Below are positions 14,926 through 23,077 of a stretch of 46,513 bases of DNA, piece by piece. The notes beneath the pieces are model-generated. The model saw only the letters and a list, made by a program, of their open reading frames with translations. It was not told the origin of the DNA and searched no databases. A program made the translations under genes and the position numbers. The stretch is taken from positions 1-46,513 of the forward strand of contig NZ_BMML01000006.1 of the NCBI RefSeq assembly GCF_014645815.1. The letters run 5' to 3'. The stretch comes from Streptomyces fuscichromogenes. GTDB lineage: Bacteria; Actinomycetota; Actinomycetes; Streptomycetales; Streptomycetaceae. Positions within the stretch are counted from its first letter, which is position 1, and each line of letters starts with the position of its first letter.

Positions 14926-16626
14926 TCACGGAGTCGGTGGTGGGCTGTCGCTGTCGGGGGGTGTCGGGGAGGGGGACCCCGTCGGACCCGTGGTGGGTGA
15001 GTCGGTGGGGCTCGGGGTCGGGTCGCTCGATGTCGGCGGCCCGCCGGCCGGCGCTGTCGGCTGGGTCGAGGTCGAGTCGGTCGGCGCCGGGCTCCCCGCA
15101 GGGGGCGGTTTCGGGCCCCGGCGCGTCGGCGGAGCCGTCCCGTACCCGGCGATCGACACGACCGCCCCCGTCGGCGCCACCGCGACCCGCGCGCTCCAGC
15201 GGCCGGCCGGCTCCCGCAGCTGATCGACGTACACCTTGATCGTGAACGACTCGCCCGGCCGCAGCGTTCCCGACGACCGGGCGAAGTACAGCCAGCCCGC
15301 CGGGGTCGACAGCGACCACCGCACCGGCGCGTCCCCGGACGCCGCGAGGGTGATCAGCGTCGTGTCGCCGTCGTTCACGGCCGTCACCGCGAGGTGCCCG
15401 GCGCCGGCCCGCTTCCGGCCGGCCCCCGCGACGCTGATCACCTCCACCGACACGTCGGCCTTGCCGTCCCTGCCGACCCGCGGCCCGGGTCGGGCGCCGG
15501 CGTCACCCGCGTTGCCGGCGTTCTCGTAGCCCCCGCCGGTGTCGCCGTCGACCGCGTCGGGGCCCGCGGCCTCCCGCGCGGTCGCGGACGGCCCGTCGTG
15601 CGCCTCCCCCGCCGGCGCGCCCCGGTACGCGGCCCACAGGGCCAGCACCGGCGCGGCCACCACCGTGGCCACCACGGTCGTCGTGACGGCACGCGCGCGA
15701 AGCCGGTCGCGGCGGGCCGCGCGGTCCTTGGGGTCCATCGGGAAGCCGCGCCGGTCGAAGCGCGGGACGGCGGCGCCACGCGCGCGTGGCTGGTGCGCCA
15801 TGGCCATGTGCAGGGCCGCGCGGGGCGCCTCCAGGACGGGCAGCTCGGCGGGCGTGGTCATCGCGCCGGGCCACCGGCCGGGGGCCGCGCGCTCGGCGGT
15901 ACGGCGGCAGCGCGGGCAGTCGTCGACGTGCCGGACCAGCTCCCGGCGCAGGGCACTGCTGAGCACCAGCTGGCTGTCGCCGGTGAGGTGGGACACGCTC
16001 GGGCAGCCGCCGGTCTCGACGACGGCGAGGGCCGCGCGGGTGCGTTCGACCTCGCAGGCGGCGGAGGCGAGCAGCTCCCGGGTGCGGGCCAGGTCCATGC
16101 CGAGGACGGCGGCGACCTCCTGGGCGGCAAGGTGGTGGCGTACCGCGAGTTCGAGCGCCTCGCGCTGCTCGGGGGTGGTGCCGGCCGCCTCGGGCCAGGC
16201 GAGCAGGGCGAGTTCGCGGCGCCGCTCGTCCTGGGTGTCGGCGGGTGCCGCCGGTTCGGAGGCACTGTGGCGCCCCGCCGCGTGGGTGGCCTGACGTTTC
16301 TGCCTGGCCTGGGCGAGCCCGCGCAGACAGGCCCAGCGGGCCAGCGCGTACAGCCAGGCCCTGCGGTCCCCGGCGGCCTCCGGGACGCGCTGGCCGCGCC
16401 GCTCGGCGAGGGCGAGGACGTCCCCGAGCGCGGCGGTGGCCGCGTCGTGGTCGCACAGCACCGAGAGGCAGTAGGTGAACAGGCCGTCCAGGTACGGCTC
16501 GTAACGCGCCGGCGGTCGCTGCGCCAGCGCACGCGCCGCCGTGCGATCACGCGCCGCACGCGCCTCCCGGTGCGCCCGGTGTGCGCCGGTCGTGCGGGTC
16601 GAGGTCTCCGGGCTGCTGCTCATCAC
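14926..16626 (-). CDS. Membrane protein: ECF-sigma-like domain, zinc-finger anti-sigma-like motif, TM helix and BACON-like outer domain
   Basis: A 566-residue modular protein. Residues 40-125 look like sigma region 2 (FTYCLSVLCDHDAATAALGDV, RRAWLYALARWACLRGL) and 150-203 like a degenerate sigma region 4 (PEQREALELAVRHHLAAQEVAAVLGM). HVDDCPRC (233-240) is the HX3CX2C of zinc anti-sigma factors. One TM helix lies near 313-334. Outside, about 100 residues resemble a BACON/Ig-like fold (VRWSLSTPAGWLYFARSSGTLRPGESFTI), and a Pro/Ser/Thr-rich tail may span the wall. The GTG at 16626 has TACGGT 7 nt upstream. The domain calls are by eye. It may be a tethered sigma-like regulator or a former sigma factor turned sensor; it diverges from radA. 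Confidence 0.8.
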   Translation of the reverse strand: MMSSSPETSTRTTGAHRAHREARAARDRTAARALAQRPPARYEPYLDGLFTYCLSVLCDHDAATAALGDVLALAERRGQRVPEAAGDRRAWLYALARWACLRGLAQARQKRQATHAAGRHSASEPAAPADTQDERRRELALLAWPEAAGTTPEQREALELAVRHHLAAQEVAAVLGMDLARTRELLASAACEVERTRAALAVVETGGCPSVSHLTGDSQLVLSSALRRELVRHVDDCPRCRRTAERAAPGRWPGAMTTPAELPVLEAPRAALHMAMAHQPRARGAAVPRFDRRGFPMDPKDRAARRDRLRARAVTTTVVATVVAAPVLALWAAYRGAPAGEAHDGPSATAREAAGPDAVDGDTGGGYENAGNAGDAGARPGPRVGRDGKADVSVEVISVAGAGRKRAGAGHLAVTAVNDGDTTLITLAASGDAPVRWSLSTPAGWLYFARSSGTLRPGESFTIKVYVDQLREPAGRWSARVAVAPTGAVVSIAGYGTAPPTRRGPKPPPAGSPAPTDSTSTQPTAPAGGPPTSSDPTPSPTDSPTTGPTGSPSPTPPDSDSPPPTP

Positions 16627-16822
16627 CCGTGCGACCGTAGGCGGCGCTGTACGGCCCCTTCTTGCGGCTTGAGCACATTTAATCCGTACGGGTGAAACGA
16701 TCCCTCATAAGGGGACAGGAACCTGTTCTTCGGCGGATCCGGCCCCCTCGCGGGGTGGCCGGGACCGGTCCGTCCACGCCTGTCACATGGGCCACCGTGA
16801 CCCCGCTGTCAGTGGCGGGGGC

Positions 16823-16828
16823 TACGGT
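16823..16828 (+). promoter_or_regulatory. Candidate -10 box for leaderless radA mRNA
   Basis: TACGGT ends 6 nt before the radA ATG at 16835, and no Shine-Dalgarno sequence precedes that ATG. The opposing gene at 16626 has the same hexamer (TACGGT) on the other strand (16634-16639), 7 nt from its GTG. Confidence 0.5.
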
Positions 16829-16834
16829 TTCCGC

Positions 16835-18244
16835 ATGGCTGCCCGTACCAAGACCTCGAAGGACCGTCCGTCGTACCGCTGCACCGAGTGCGGCTGGCAG
16901 ACGGCCAAGTGGCTCGGCCGGTGTGCCGAGTGCCAGGCGTGGGGGACGGTCGAGGAGTACGGCACGCCCGCCGTCCGTACGACGGCGCCCGGCCGGGTCA
17001 CCACCTCCGCGGTGCCCATCGGCCAGGTCGACGGCCGGCAGGCCACCGCCCGCACCTCCGGCGTCCCGGAGCTGGACCGGGTCCTCGGCGGCGGTCTGGT
17101 GCCGGGCGCGGTGGTGCTGCTCGCCGGGGAGCCCGGCGTCGGCAAGTCCACCCTCCTGCTCGACGTGGCGGCCAAGTCGGCCAGTGACGAGCACCGCACG
17201 CTCTATGTCACCGGTGAGGAGTCGGCGAGCCAGGTCCGGCTGCGCGCCGACCGCATCGGCGCCATCGACGACCATCTCTATCTCGCCGCCGAGACCGATC
17301 TGGCCGCCGTCCTCGGCCACTTGGACGCGGTGAAGCCGTCGCTGCTGATCCTGGACTCGGTGCAGACGGTCGCCTCTCCCGAGATCGACGGTGCCCCGGG
17401 CGGTATGGCCCAGGTCCGCGAGGTGGCCGGGGCGCTCATCCGCGCGTCCAAGGAGCGGGGCATGTCCACGCTCCTGGTGGGCCATGTCACCAAGGACGGC
17501 GCGATCGCCGGTCCGCGGCTCCTCGAACACCTCGTGGACGTGGTCCTGCACTTCGAGGGCGACCGGCACGCGCGCCTGCGCCTGGTCCGGGGCGTCAAGA
17601 ACCGCTACGGCACCACGGACGAGGTCGGCTGTTTCGAGCTGCACGACGAGGGCATCACGGGCCTCGCCGACCCGAGCGGGCTCTTCCTGACCCGCCGCGC
17701 CGAACCGGTCCCGGGCACCTGCCTGACGGTCACCCTGGAGGGCCGCCGTCCGCTGGTCGCCGAGGTCCAGGCGCTGACGGTGGACTCGCAGATCCCCTCC
17801 CCGCGCCGGACCACGTCCGGCCTGGAGACCTCCCGGGTGTCCATGATGCTGGCGGTGCTGGAGCAGCGCGGGCGCATCAGCGCGCTGGGGAAACGGGACA
17901 TCTACTCCGCGACCGTCGGCGGCGTGAAGCTCTCCGAGCCCGCCGCGGACCTGGCCATCGCCCTCGCGCTGGCCTCCGCCGCCAGCGACACCCCGCTCCC
18001 GAAGAACCTGGTCGCGATCGGCGAGGTCGGCCTCGCGGGCGAGGTCAGACGGGTCACCGGGGTGCAGCGCAGGCTCGCGGAGGCACACCGGCTCGGCTTC
18101 ACGCACGCGCTCGTGCCGGGCGATCCCGGCAAGATCCCGCCGGGCATGAAGGTCCTGGAAGTCGCCGACATGGGAGACGCGCTACGGGTACTGCCGCGGT
18201 CCCGTCGTCGAGAGGCCCCACGGGAGGCGGAAGAGCGCCGGTAG
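16835..18244 (+). CDS. radA: DNA repair protein RadA (Sms)
   Basis: A RecA-like ATPase that acts in recombination by driving branch migration. Of its 469 residues, the N-terminal zinc finger has CTECGWQTAKWLGRCAEC, then GEPGVGKST is Walker A, LLILDSVQT Walker B, and VKNRYGTTDEVG the RadA-specific KNRFG motif (Tyr for Phe). The C-terminal third is the Lon-like domain, with VGGVKLSEPAADLAIALALAS. The ATG at 16835 is preferred; the 16 residues before it are not conserved-looking and cross the probable -10. disA follows 80 bp downstream, and in Bacillus and Mycobacterium RadA binds DisA and restrains c-di-AMP synthesis. Confidence 0.95.
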   Translation: MAARTKTSKDRPSYRCTECGWQTAKWLGRCAECQAWGTVEEYGTPAVRTTAPGRVTTSAVPIGQVDGRQATARTSGVPELDRVLGGGLVPGAVVLLAGEPGVGKSTLLLDVAAKSASDEHRTLYVTGEESASQVRLRADRIGAIDDHLYLAAETDLAAVLGHLDAVKPSLLILDSVQTVASPEIDGAPGGMAQVREVAGALIRASKERGMSTLLVGHVTKDGAIAGPRLLEHLVDVVLHFEGDRHARLRLVRGVKNRYGTTDEVGCFELHDEGITGLADPSGLFLTRRAEPVPGTCLTVTLEGRRPLVAEVQALTVDSQIPSPRRTTSGLETSRVSMMLAVLEQRGRISALGKRDIYSATVGGVKLSEPAADLAIALALASAASDTPLPKNLVAIGEVGLAGEVRRVTGVQRRLAEAHRLGFTHALVPGDPGKIPPGMKVLEVADMGDALRVLPRSRRREAPREAEERR

Positions 18245-18324
18245 ACTTTGCCCTGGTCTCGCCCGTCCGTACGAACCGAGTGCGGGGACGGCAGCGCCTC
18301 AGAACCTGCGACCGGAGGAGTGCA

Positions 18325-19449
18325 GTGGCAGCCAACGACCGGGCAGCGGCTCCCGGAAAGTCCGGTGGGAGTGCCGGTTCCGATGGCCTGATGCGCGCCT
18401 CGCTGAGCGCCGTGGCGCCGGGCACGTCCATGCGGGACGGCCTGGAGCGCGTCCTCCGCGGCAACACCGGCGGGCTCATCGTCCTCGGCTTCGACCGGAC
18501 CGTGGAGTCCATGTGCACGGGCGGTTTCGTGCTGGATGTCGAGTTCACCGCGACCCGGCTGCGGGAGCTGTGCAAACTCGACGGCGGCATCGTGATCTCC
18601 TCCGACCTGTCGAAGATCCTGCGGGCCGGCGTGCAGTTCGTGCCCGACGCGACGATCCCCACGGAGGAGACGGGCACCCGGCACCGCACGGCGGACCGCG
18701 TCTCCAAGCAGGTCGGCTTCCCGGTGGTCTCGGTCTCCCAGTCGATGCGGCTGATCGCGCTGTACGTCGGCGGTCAGCGCCGGGTCCTGGAGGACTCGGC
18801 GGCGATCCTCTCCCGCGCGAACCAGGCGCTGGCGACCCTGGAGCGGTACAAGCTCCGCCTGGACGAGGTGGCGGGAACGCTGTCGGCGCTGGAGATCGAG
18901 GACCTGGTGACGGTCCGGGACGTGTCGGCGGTCGCCCAGCGCCTGGAGATGGTCCGCCGGATCGCCACGGAGATCGCCGAGTACGTGGTCGAGCTGGGCA
19001 CCGACGGCCGGCTGCTCGCCCTCCAGCTGGACGAGCTGATCGCCGGGGTCGAGCCGGAGCGCGAGCTGGTGGTCCGGGACTATGTGCCGGAGCCGACGGC
19101 GAAGCGGTCCCGTACGGTCGACGAGGCGCTGTCGGAGCTGGACGCGCTGAGCCATGCGGAGCTGCTGGAGCTGCCGACGGTGGCGCGGGCGCTGGGGTAC
19201 ACGGGTTCGCCCGAGGCGCTGGACTCGGCGGTGTCGCCGCGCGGGTTCCGGCTGCTGGCGAAGGTGCCACGGCTGCCGGGGGCGATCATCGACCGGCTGG
19301 TGGAGCACTTCGGGGGCCTGCAGAAGCTGCTCGCCGCGAGCGTCGACGACCTGCAGACCGTGGACGGGGTGGGAGAGGCTCGCGCCCGCAGCGTCCGGGA
19401 GGGTCTGTCGAGGCTGGCGGAGTCTTCGATTCTTGAACGGTATGTCTGA
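18325..19449 (+). CDS. disA: DNA integrity scanning protein DisA, diadenylate cyclase
   Basis: Makes c-di-AMP from two ATP and scans DNA for damage. From the GTG at 18325 (GGAGGAG 4 nt upstream) it is 374 residues. The DAC domain has KLDGGIVISSDLSKIL with catalytic D86, and TGTRHRTADRVSKQ, the ATP-binding RHR motif; a central helical spine follows, and the C-terminal KLLAASVDDLQTVDGVGEARARSVREG is the helix-hairpin-helix DNA-binding end. The usual DGA triplet reads DGG here. Numbering the Asp as 86 from this GTG agrees with the D86 active-site residue reported for a Streptomyces DisA, which supports the start. Confidence 0.95.
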   Translation: MAANDRAAAPGKSGGSAGSDGLMRASLSAVAPGTSMRDGLERVLRGNTGGLIVLGFDRTVESMCTGGFVLDVEFTATRLRELCKLDGGIVISSDLSKILRAGVQFVPDATIPTEETGTRHRTADRVSKQVGFPVVSVSQSMRLIALYVGGQRRVLEDSAAILSRANQALATLERYKLRLDEVAGTLSALEIEDLVTVRDVSAVAQRLEMVRRIATEIAEYVVELGTDGRLLALQLDELIAGVEPERELVVRDYVPEPTAKRSRTVDEALSELDALSHAELLELPTVARALGYTGSPEALDSAVSPRGFRLLAKVPRLPGAIIDRLVEHFGGLQKLLAASVDDLQTVDGVGEARARSVREGLSRLAESSILERYV

Positions 19450-19500
19450 TTTCGCCGATTAGCTCGGCAGGCTGCGTCGTGTGGCGTGTGCGGCCCGGCG

Positions 19501-19540
19501 GGGGTTGCTCGCGCAGTTCCCCGCGCCCCTTACGGGGCGC
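19501..19540 (-). repeat. Streptomyces intergenic repeat unit
   Basis: On the minus strand it reads GCGCCCCGTAAGGGGCGC then GGGGAACTGCGCGAGCAACC, the same unit as 4140 and 14703. It lies between the convergent ends of disA and the Ser/Gly-rich protein gene, where its hairpin could terminate either. Confidence 0.75.
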
Positions 19541-19644
19541 TGCATAGCTGCGGGCAGGCGTGCCGCAGGGCGGCACGGGTGGGCGCAGCGGCACCCTGCC
19601 GGCGCCGGTAAGCGTCCCGCCCCCCAGCCCCAGCCCGCCGCGCG

Positions 19645-20490
19645 CTAGTCCGCCGCCAGCACGAAGGACGCCTGGGCCTTGGCGTACCCCGGTGTCGCCG
19701 CCTCCAGGAGGTACGTGCCCGTCCCGGCCGACCCCGCCGGAGGGGTCGCGCACTGGGCGGCGCTCGGCTTCCGGTCCCACTTCAGGGTGTACGTGATGCT
19801 GCTCCCGGCCGGCACCCGGTACCACCGGCTCGCCGCCGGCTTGGGGCAGTCCGCCGACGACCAGTAGCTGTCGTCCGAGCTGGCCTGCGTGATGGTCAAC
19901 ACCGCGTTCTTCGGGCCGAGGTCGATCTTGCAGTCGCTGGACGACGTGTTCTTCGCGGTGAGTTCGAAGGTCGGCGTCTGCTCCGGCGAGTAGGAGTTGT
20001 GCAGGCTCTTCAAGCTCAACGCCACCGACCCGGCGGTGCAGTTGGGAAGTGCCGAGGACCCCGGCAGCGAGGCGACCGTACCGCCGGAACCCGAGGTGAC
20101 GTCGTCGCCCGAGCCGGCCGAGGAACCGGCGGAACCCGAGGAGCCCGAGGAACCCGACGTACCCGCGGAGCCCGACGCGGTGCTCGAACCGGCCGACGGG
20201 TCGCCGCCCGTCCCGCCCGAACCGCCGCCGTCGGAACCGGAACTCGACCCGTCCCGGCCGCCCGGCGCCTGGCTGATCGCCGGCCCGCTGCCGGACGGTC
20301 CCGGGGTGATGGTGGACACGGGGTCCTTGCCGTCCGGCCCGCCGGCGCTCTTCTTCCCGCCGCCGCCGTTCGATGTCATGATCCACGCGATCAGCAGCGC
20401 CAGGACGGCGAGCGCCGACAGCATGAAGACCCTCCGTCGCCAGTAGATGGAGGAGGGAAGCGGCCCGACCGGATTGCGCAGAGATCCCAC
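19645..20490 (-). CDS. Membrane-anchored extracytoplasmic protein with Ser/Gly-rich linker
   Basis: A 281-residue protein of unknown function. One TM helix near residues 19-40 (RRRVFMLSALAVLALLIAWIM) is preceded by Arg, so the bulk should lie outside. A low-complexity Gly/Ser/Asp linker follows to about residue 145, then a compact domain of about 130 residues with four cysteines (PNCTAGS, SDCKIDLG, SADCPKP, AAQCATP), likely two disulfides, and beta-rich phrasing such as FELTAKNTSSSDCKIDLGP. This resembles DUF4232-like or Ig-like surface domains. The GTG at 20490 has TACAGT 7 nt upstream and no Shine-Dalgarno. It diverges from mutY. Confidence 0.8.
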   Translation of the reverse strand: MGSLRNPVGPLPSSIYWRRRVFMLSALAVLALLIAWIMTSNGGGGKKSAGGPDGKDPVSTITPGPSGSGPAISQAPGGRDGSSSGSDGGGSGGTGGDPSAGSSTASGSAGTSGSSGSSGSAGSSAGSGDDVTSGSGGTVASLPGSSALPNCTAGSVALSLKSLHNSYSPEQTPTFELTAKNTSSSDCKIDLGPKNAVLTITQASSDDSYWSSADCPKPAASRWYRVPAGSSITYTLKWDRKPSAAQCATPPAGSAGTGTYLLEAATPGYAKAQASFVLAAD

Positions 20491-20674
20491 GGCTCAAACT
20501 GTACGAGAGATCCGTGCACTTCCTCGCCCCACCCGCCGCCCGGACCTCAACTTTTCCGGATCATCATTTCGGCAACTCCCCTCGGCACGGCCCCTCTTCA
20601 CCGCACCGGCCCCGACCCGGCCGCGGGCCACGTCCACCCCGGCCGCCGCCGGACGTGGCAGGATCGGAGGGGCC

Positions 20675-21550
20675 ATGACTGAGAAGCTCCACACCCCCGT
20701 GATCGCCTGGTTCGACGCCCATGCCCGTGACCTCCCCTGGCGCCGCCCGGAGGCGGGCCCGTGGGGTGTGATGGTCAGCGAGTTCATGCTCCAGCAGACC
20801 CCGGTGAGCCGGGTGCAGCCCGTCTACGAGCAGTGGCTGGCCCGCTGGCCGCGCCCCGCCGACCTCGCCGCGGAGGCGCCCGGCGAGGCGGTCCGCGCCT
20901 GGGGCCGGCTCGGCTACCCGCGCCGCGCCCTGCGGCTGCACGGCGCCGCCGTCGCCATAACGGAACGCCACGACGGTGACGTACCGACGGACCACGCGCA
21001 GCTGCTCGCGCTGCCGGGCATCGGCGAGTACACCGCGGCGGCCGTCGCCTCCTTCGCCTACGGACAGCGGCACGCCGTGCTCGACACCAATGTGCGGCGG
21101 GTGTTCGCGCGCGCGGTGACCGGCGTGCAGTACCCGCCGAACGCCACCACCGCCGCCGAGCGCAGGCTCGCCCGCGAACTGCTGCCCGAGGACGAGCGGA
21201 CCGCCGCCCGCTGGGCCGCCGCCTCCATGGAGCTGGGCGCACTGGTGTGCACGGCGAAGAACGAGACGTGCGTGCGGTGCCCGATCGCCGGTGAGTGCGC
21301 CTGGCGGCTGGCCGGCAAGCCGGCGCACGAGGGTCCGCCACGGCGCGGGCAGACGTACGCCGGTACCGACCGGCAGGTGCGCGGCAAGCTGCTCGCCGTC
21401 CTGCGCGAGGCGCACACCCCCGTGCCGCAGACCGCGCTCGACCGGGTGTGGCACGAGCCGGTGCAGCGGGCGCGCGCGCTGGACGGGCTGGTCTCCGACG
21501 GACTGGTGGAGCCGCTCGCGGGCGGCCTGTACCGGCTTCCGCTGGGCTGA
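20675..21550 (+). CDS. mutY: A/G-specific adenine glycosylase
   Basis: Removes adenine mispaired with 8-oxoguanine. At 291 residues it has SEFMLQQTPVSRV with the catalytic Glu, the helix-hairpin-helix LLALPGIGEYTAAAVASFAYGQ, the nucleophile-proximal Asp in HAVLDTNV, and the [4Fe-4S] loop CX6CX2CX5C in CTAKNETCVRCPIAGEC. The C-terminal MutT-like 8-oxoG recognition domain of E. coli MutY is reduced, as is usual in actinobacteria. GGAGG lies 3-4 nt before the ATG at 20675. The radA, disA and mutY genes make this a DNA-maintenance neighbourhood. Confidence 0.94.
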   Translation: MTEKLHTPVIAWFDAHARDLPWRRPEAGPWGVMVSEFMLQQTPVSRVQPVYEQWLARWPRPADLAAEAPGEAVRAWGRLGYPRRALRLHGAAVAITERHDGDVPTDHAQLLALPGIGEYTAAAVASFAYGQRHAVLDTNVRRVFARAVTGVQYPPNATTAAERRLARELLPEDERTAARWAAASMELGALVCTAKNETCVRCPIAGECAWRLAGKPAHEGPPRRGQTYAGTDRQVRGKLLAVLREAHTPVPQTALDRVWHEPVQRARALDGLVSDGLVEPLAGGLYRLPLG

Positions 21551-21567
21551 CGTACAGCCACATCACA

Positions 21568-21598
21568 GCGGACGGGGCTCTGTCACGACCCCGTCCGC
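21568..21598 (+). terminator. mutY terminator
   Basis: GCGGACGGGG (21568-21577) pairs perfectly with CCCCGTCCGC (21589-21598) around an 11-nt loop, starting 17 bp after the mutY stop. There is no U-run. It separates mutY from the sigE promoter region. Confidence 0.75.
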
Positions 21599-21718
21599 AC
21601 GGCGAATCACCGCACAACCGGGCATAGAACCGTACCCACTTACCCCGAACCTACTTCCGTTACACAACCGACGGACAGCCGACTGCTCCCCGCAGGCTGC
21701 TCCGCACAGCCCCGTGAC

Positions 21719-21741
21719 AACGGGTCCGTAGCTTCGTTTCT
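21719..21741 (+). promoter_or_regulatory. Candidate sigE autoregulatory promoter
   Basis: AAC at 21719-21721 and TCT at 21739-21741 are 17 bp apart, the spacing of ECF (SigE-type) promoters, whose -35 carries AAC and -10 carries TCT. The start would lie near 21748, about 74 nt before sigE. SigE is known to depend on the CseB response regulator for its own promoter, so this may be the CseB-controlled site; a second AAC at 21666 is a weaker alternative. Confidence 0.35.
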
Positions 21742-21821
21742 GTGCCCGCCACGACCGGGCGGGCACGGCAGGAACTCAGGGCCGAGGGCCGGGGAAAACG
21801 GGGATCGGGAGGCGGTTGATC

Positions 21822-22361
21822 ATGGCGCAGGGCGAGGTGCTCGAATTCGAGGAGTACGTCCGCACTCGGCAGGACGCGCTGCTGCGCAGTGCCCGCCGGC
21901 TGGTCCCGGACCCGACGGACGCCCAGGACCTGCTCCAGACCGCGCTGGTGCGGACGTACGGCCGCTGGGACGGCATCGCCGACAAGAAGCTCGCGGACGC
22001 CTACCTGCGCCGGGTCATGATCAACACACGGACCGAGTGGTGGCGGGCCCGGAAGCTGGAGGAGGTCCCGACCGAGCAGCTGCCCGACGCCTGCGTCGAG
22101 GACTCCACCGACCAGCACGCGGACCGCGCTCTCCTGATGGACATCATGAAGGTACTGGCTCCGAAACAGCGCAGTGTCGTGGTGCTGCGACACTGGGAGC
22201 AGATGTCCACGGAGGAGACGGCCGCCGCCCTCGGCATGTCGGCCGGAACGGTCAAGAGCACGCTGCACCGGGCGCTCGCCCGGCTCCGCGAGGAGCTGGA
22301 GTCACGCGACCTCGACGCACGCGCGCTGGAGCGTGAGGAGCGGGAGCGTTGCGCGGCCTGA
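21822..22361 (+). CDS. sigE: ECF RNA polymerase sigma factor SigE
   Basis: A sigma factor for cell-envelope stress, 179 residues, the usual ECF length. Region 2 has EFEEYVRTRQDALLRSARRLVPDPTDAQDLLQTALVRTYGRWDGI and region 4 has RSVVVLRHWEQMSTEETAAALGMSAGTVKSTLHRAL with its helix-turn-helix. Nearly every residue matches SigE of S. coelicolor as I remember it. GGGAGG sits 9 nt before the ATG at 21822; the TTG at 21816 is too close to it. It heads the sigE-cseA-cseB-cseC operon. SigE has no anti-sigma factor and is controlled by transcription through CseB/CseC, which sense envelope damage. Confidence 0.96.
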   Translation: MAQGEVLEFEEYVRTRQDALLRSARRLVPDPTDAQDLLQTALVRTYGRWDGIADKKLADAYLRRVMINTRTEWWRARKLEEVPTEQLPDACVEDSTDQHADRALLMDIMKVLAPKQRSVVVLRHWEQMSTEETAAALGMSAGTVKSTLHRALARLREELESRDLDARALEREERERCAA

Positions 22362-23017
22362 CCGACACGGGGCCCGGCAGGGGCCCGGCGAGCGCACAGG
22401 CGGTGATCACGGCGACGGCCGTGCTCGCCGCCCTCGCCCTTTTCGCCGCTGCCTGCGGCACCGGCGGCACCGGAGCCCGTGACGAGGGCCCGGCGCACGC
22501 CGACTCGGTGAACGGCACGGTGGCCGCGCCCTCCCCCGCGCCCAACCCGTCCCAGACGTACGAGAAGGTCGACGCGGTCGCCCTGGTGAAGGCCGACCCG
22601 GTGGTCTCGGCCACCGTGAAGCGGGACCTCAAGCCCTGCTCGGGCGACGAGTACCCGGTCGACGTGACCTACGGCGACCTCACCGGCGGCCCGGTCGAGG
22701 ACATCGTCGTGAACGTCCTGACCTGCGGGGACGCGGTCGGGGTCGGGGCGTACGTGTACCGCAGGGAGAGCGGCGCGTACAAGAACGTCTTCAAGGCCGA
22801 GGAGTCCCCGGTCTACGCGGAGATAGACCGGGGCGACCTGAGCGTGACCAAGCAGGTGTACGAGAGGGGCGACCCGGTGTCGAGCCCCTCCGGCGAGAAC
22901 GTGATCACCTACGGCTGGTCCGCGGGACACTTCGTCCAGGAGGACTTCCACCACACCGACTACGGCAACGCGGCCGGCAGCGGCGACGCGACGCCGGAAC
23001 CCTCCACCGCCAACTGA
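22349..23017 (+). CDS. cseA: CseA lipoprotein, modulator of the SigE response
   Basis: A predicted lipoprotein on the outer face of the membrane that dampens sigE expression in S. coelicolor. Basic start, hydrophobic TATAVLAALALFAA and a lipobox-like AAAC at residues 33-36 (from the TTG at 22349) give a lipidated Cys36; the rest is soluble and acidic. The TTG overlaps sigE by 13 bp; a GTG at 22403, just before the hydrophobic segment, is an alternative start with shorter n-region. No known domain is visible beyond a lipoprotein family limited to such operons. Confidence 0.85.
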   Translation: MRGLTDTGPGRGPASAQAVITATAVLAALALFAAACGTGGTGARDEGPAHADSVNGTVAAPSPAPNPSQTYEKVDAVALVKADPVVSATVKRDLKPCSGDEYPVDVTYGDLTGGPVEDIVVNVLTCGDAVGVGAYVYRRESGAYKNVFKAEESPVYAEIDRGDLSVTKQVYERGDPVSSPSGENVITYGWSAGHFVQEDFHHTDYGNAAGSGDATPEPSTAN

Positions 23018-23077
23018 CCCGCCCCGTAACCGCCCCGCCCCACCCCCACCGACCCACCGACCACCGAGAGAGCCGGG

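Noticed and set aside
16731..16740. LexA-like GAACCTGTTC upstream of radA
   Set aside because: The actinobacterial SOS box needs GAAC-N4-GTTC; here the spacer is 2 nt.
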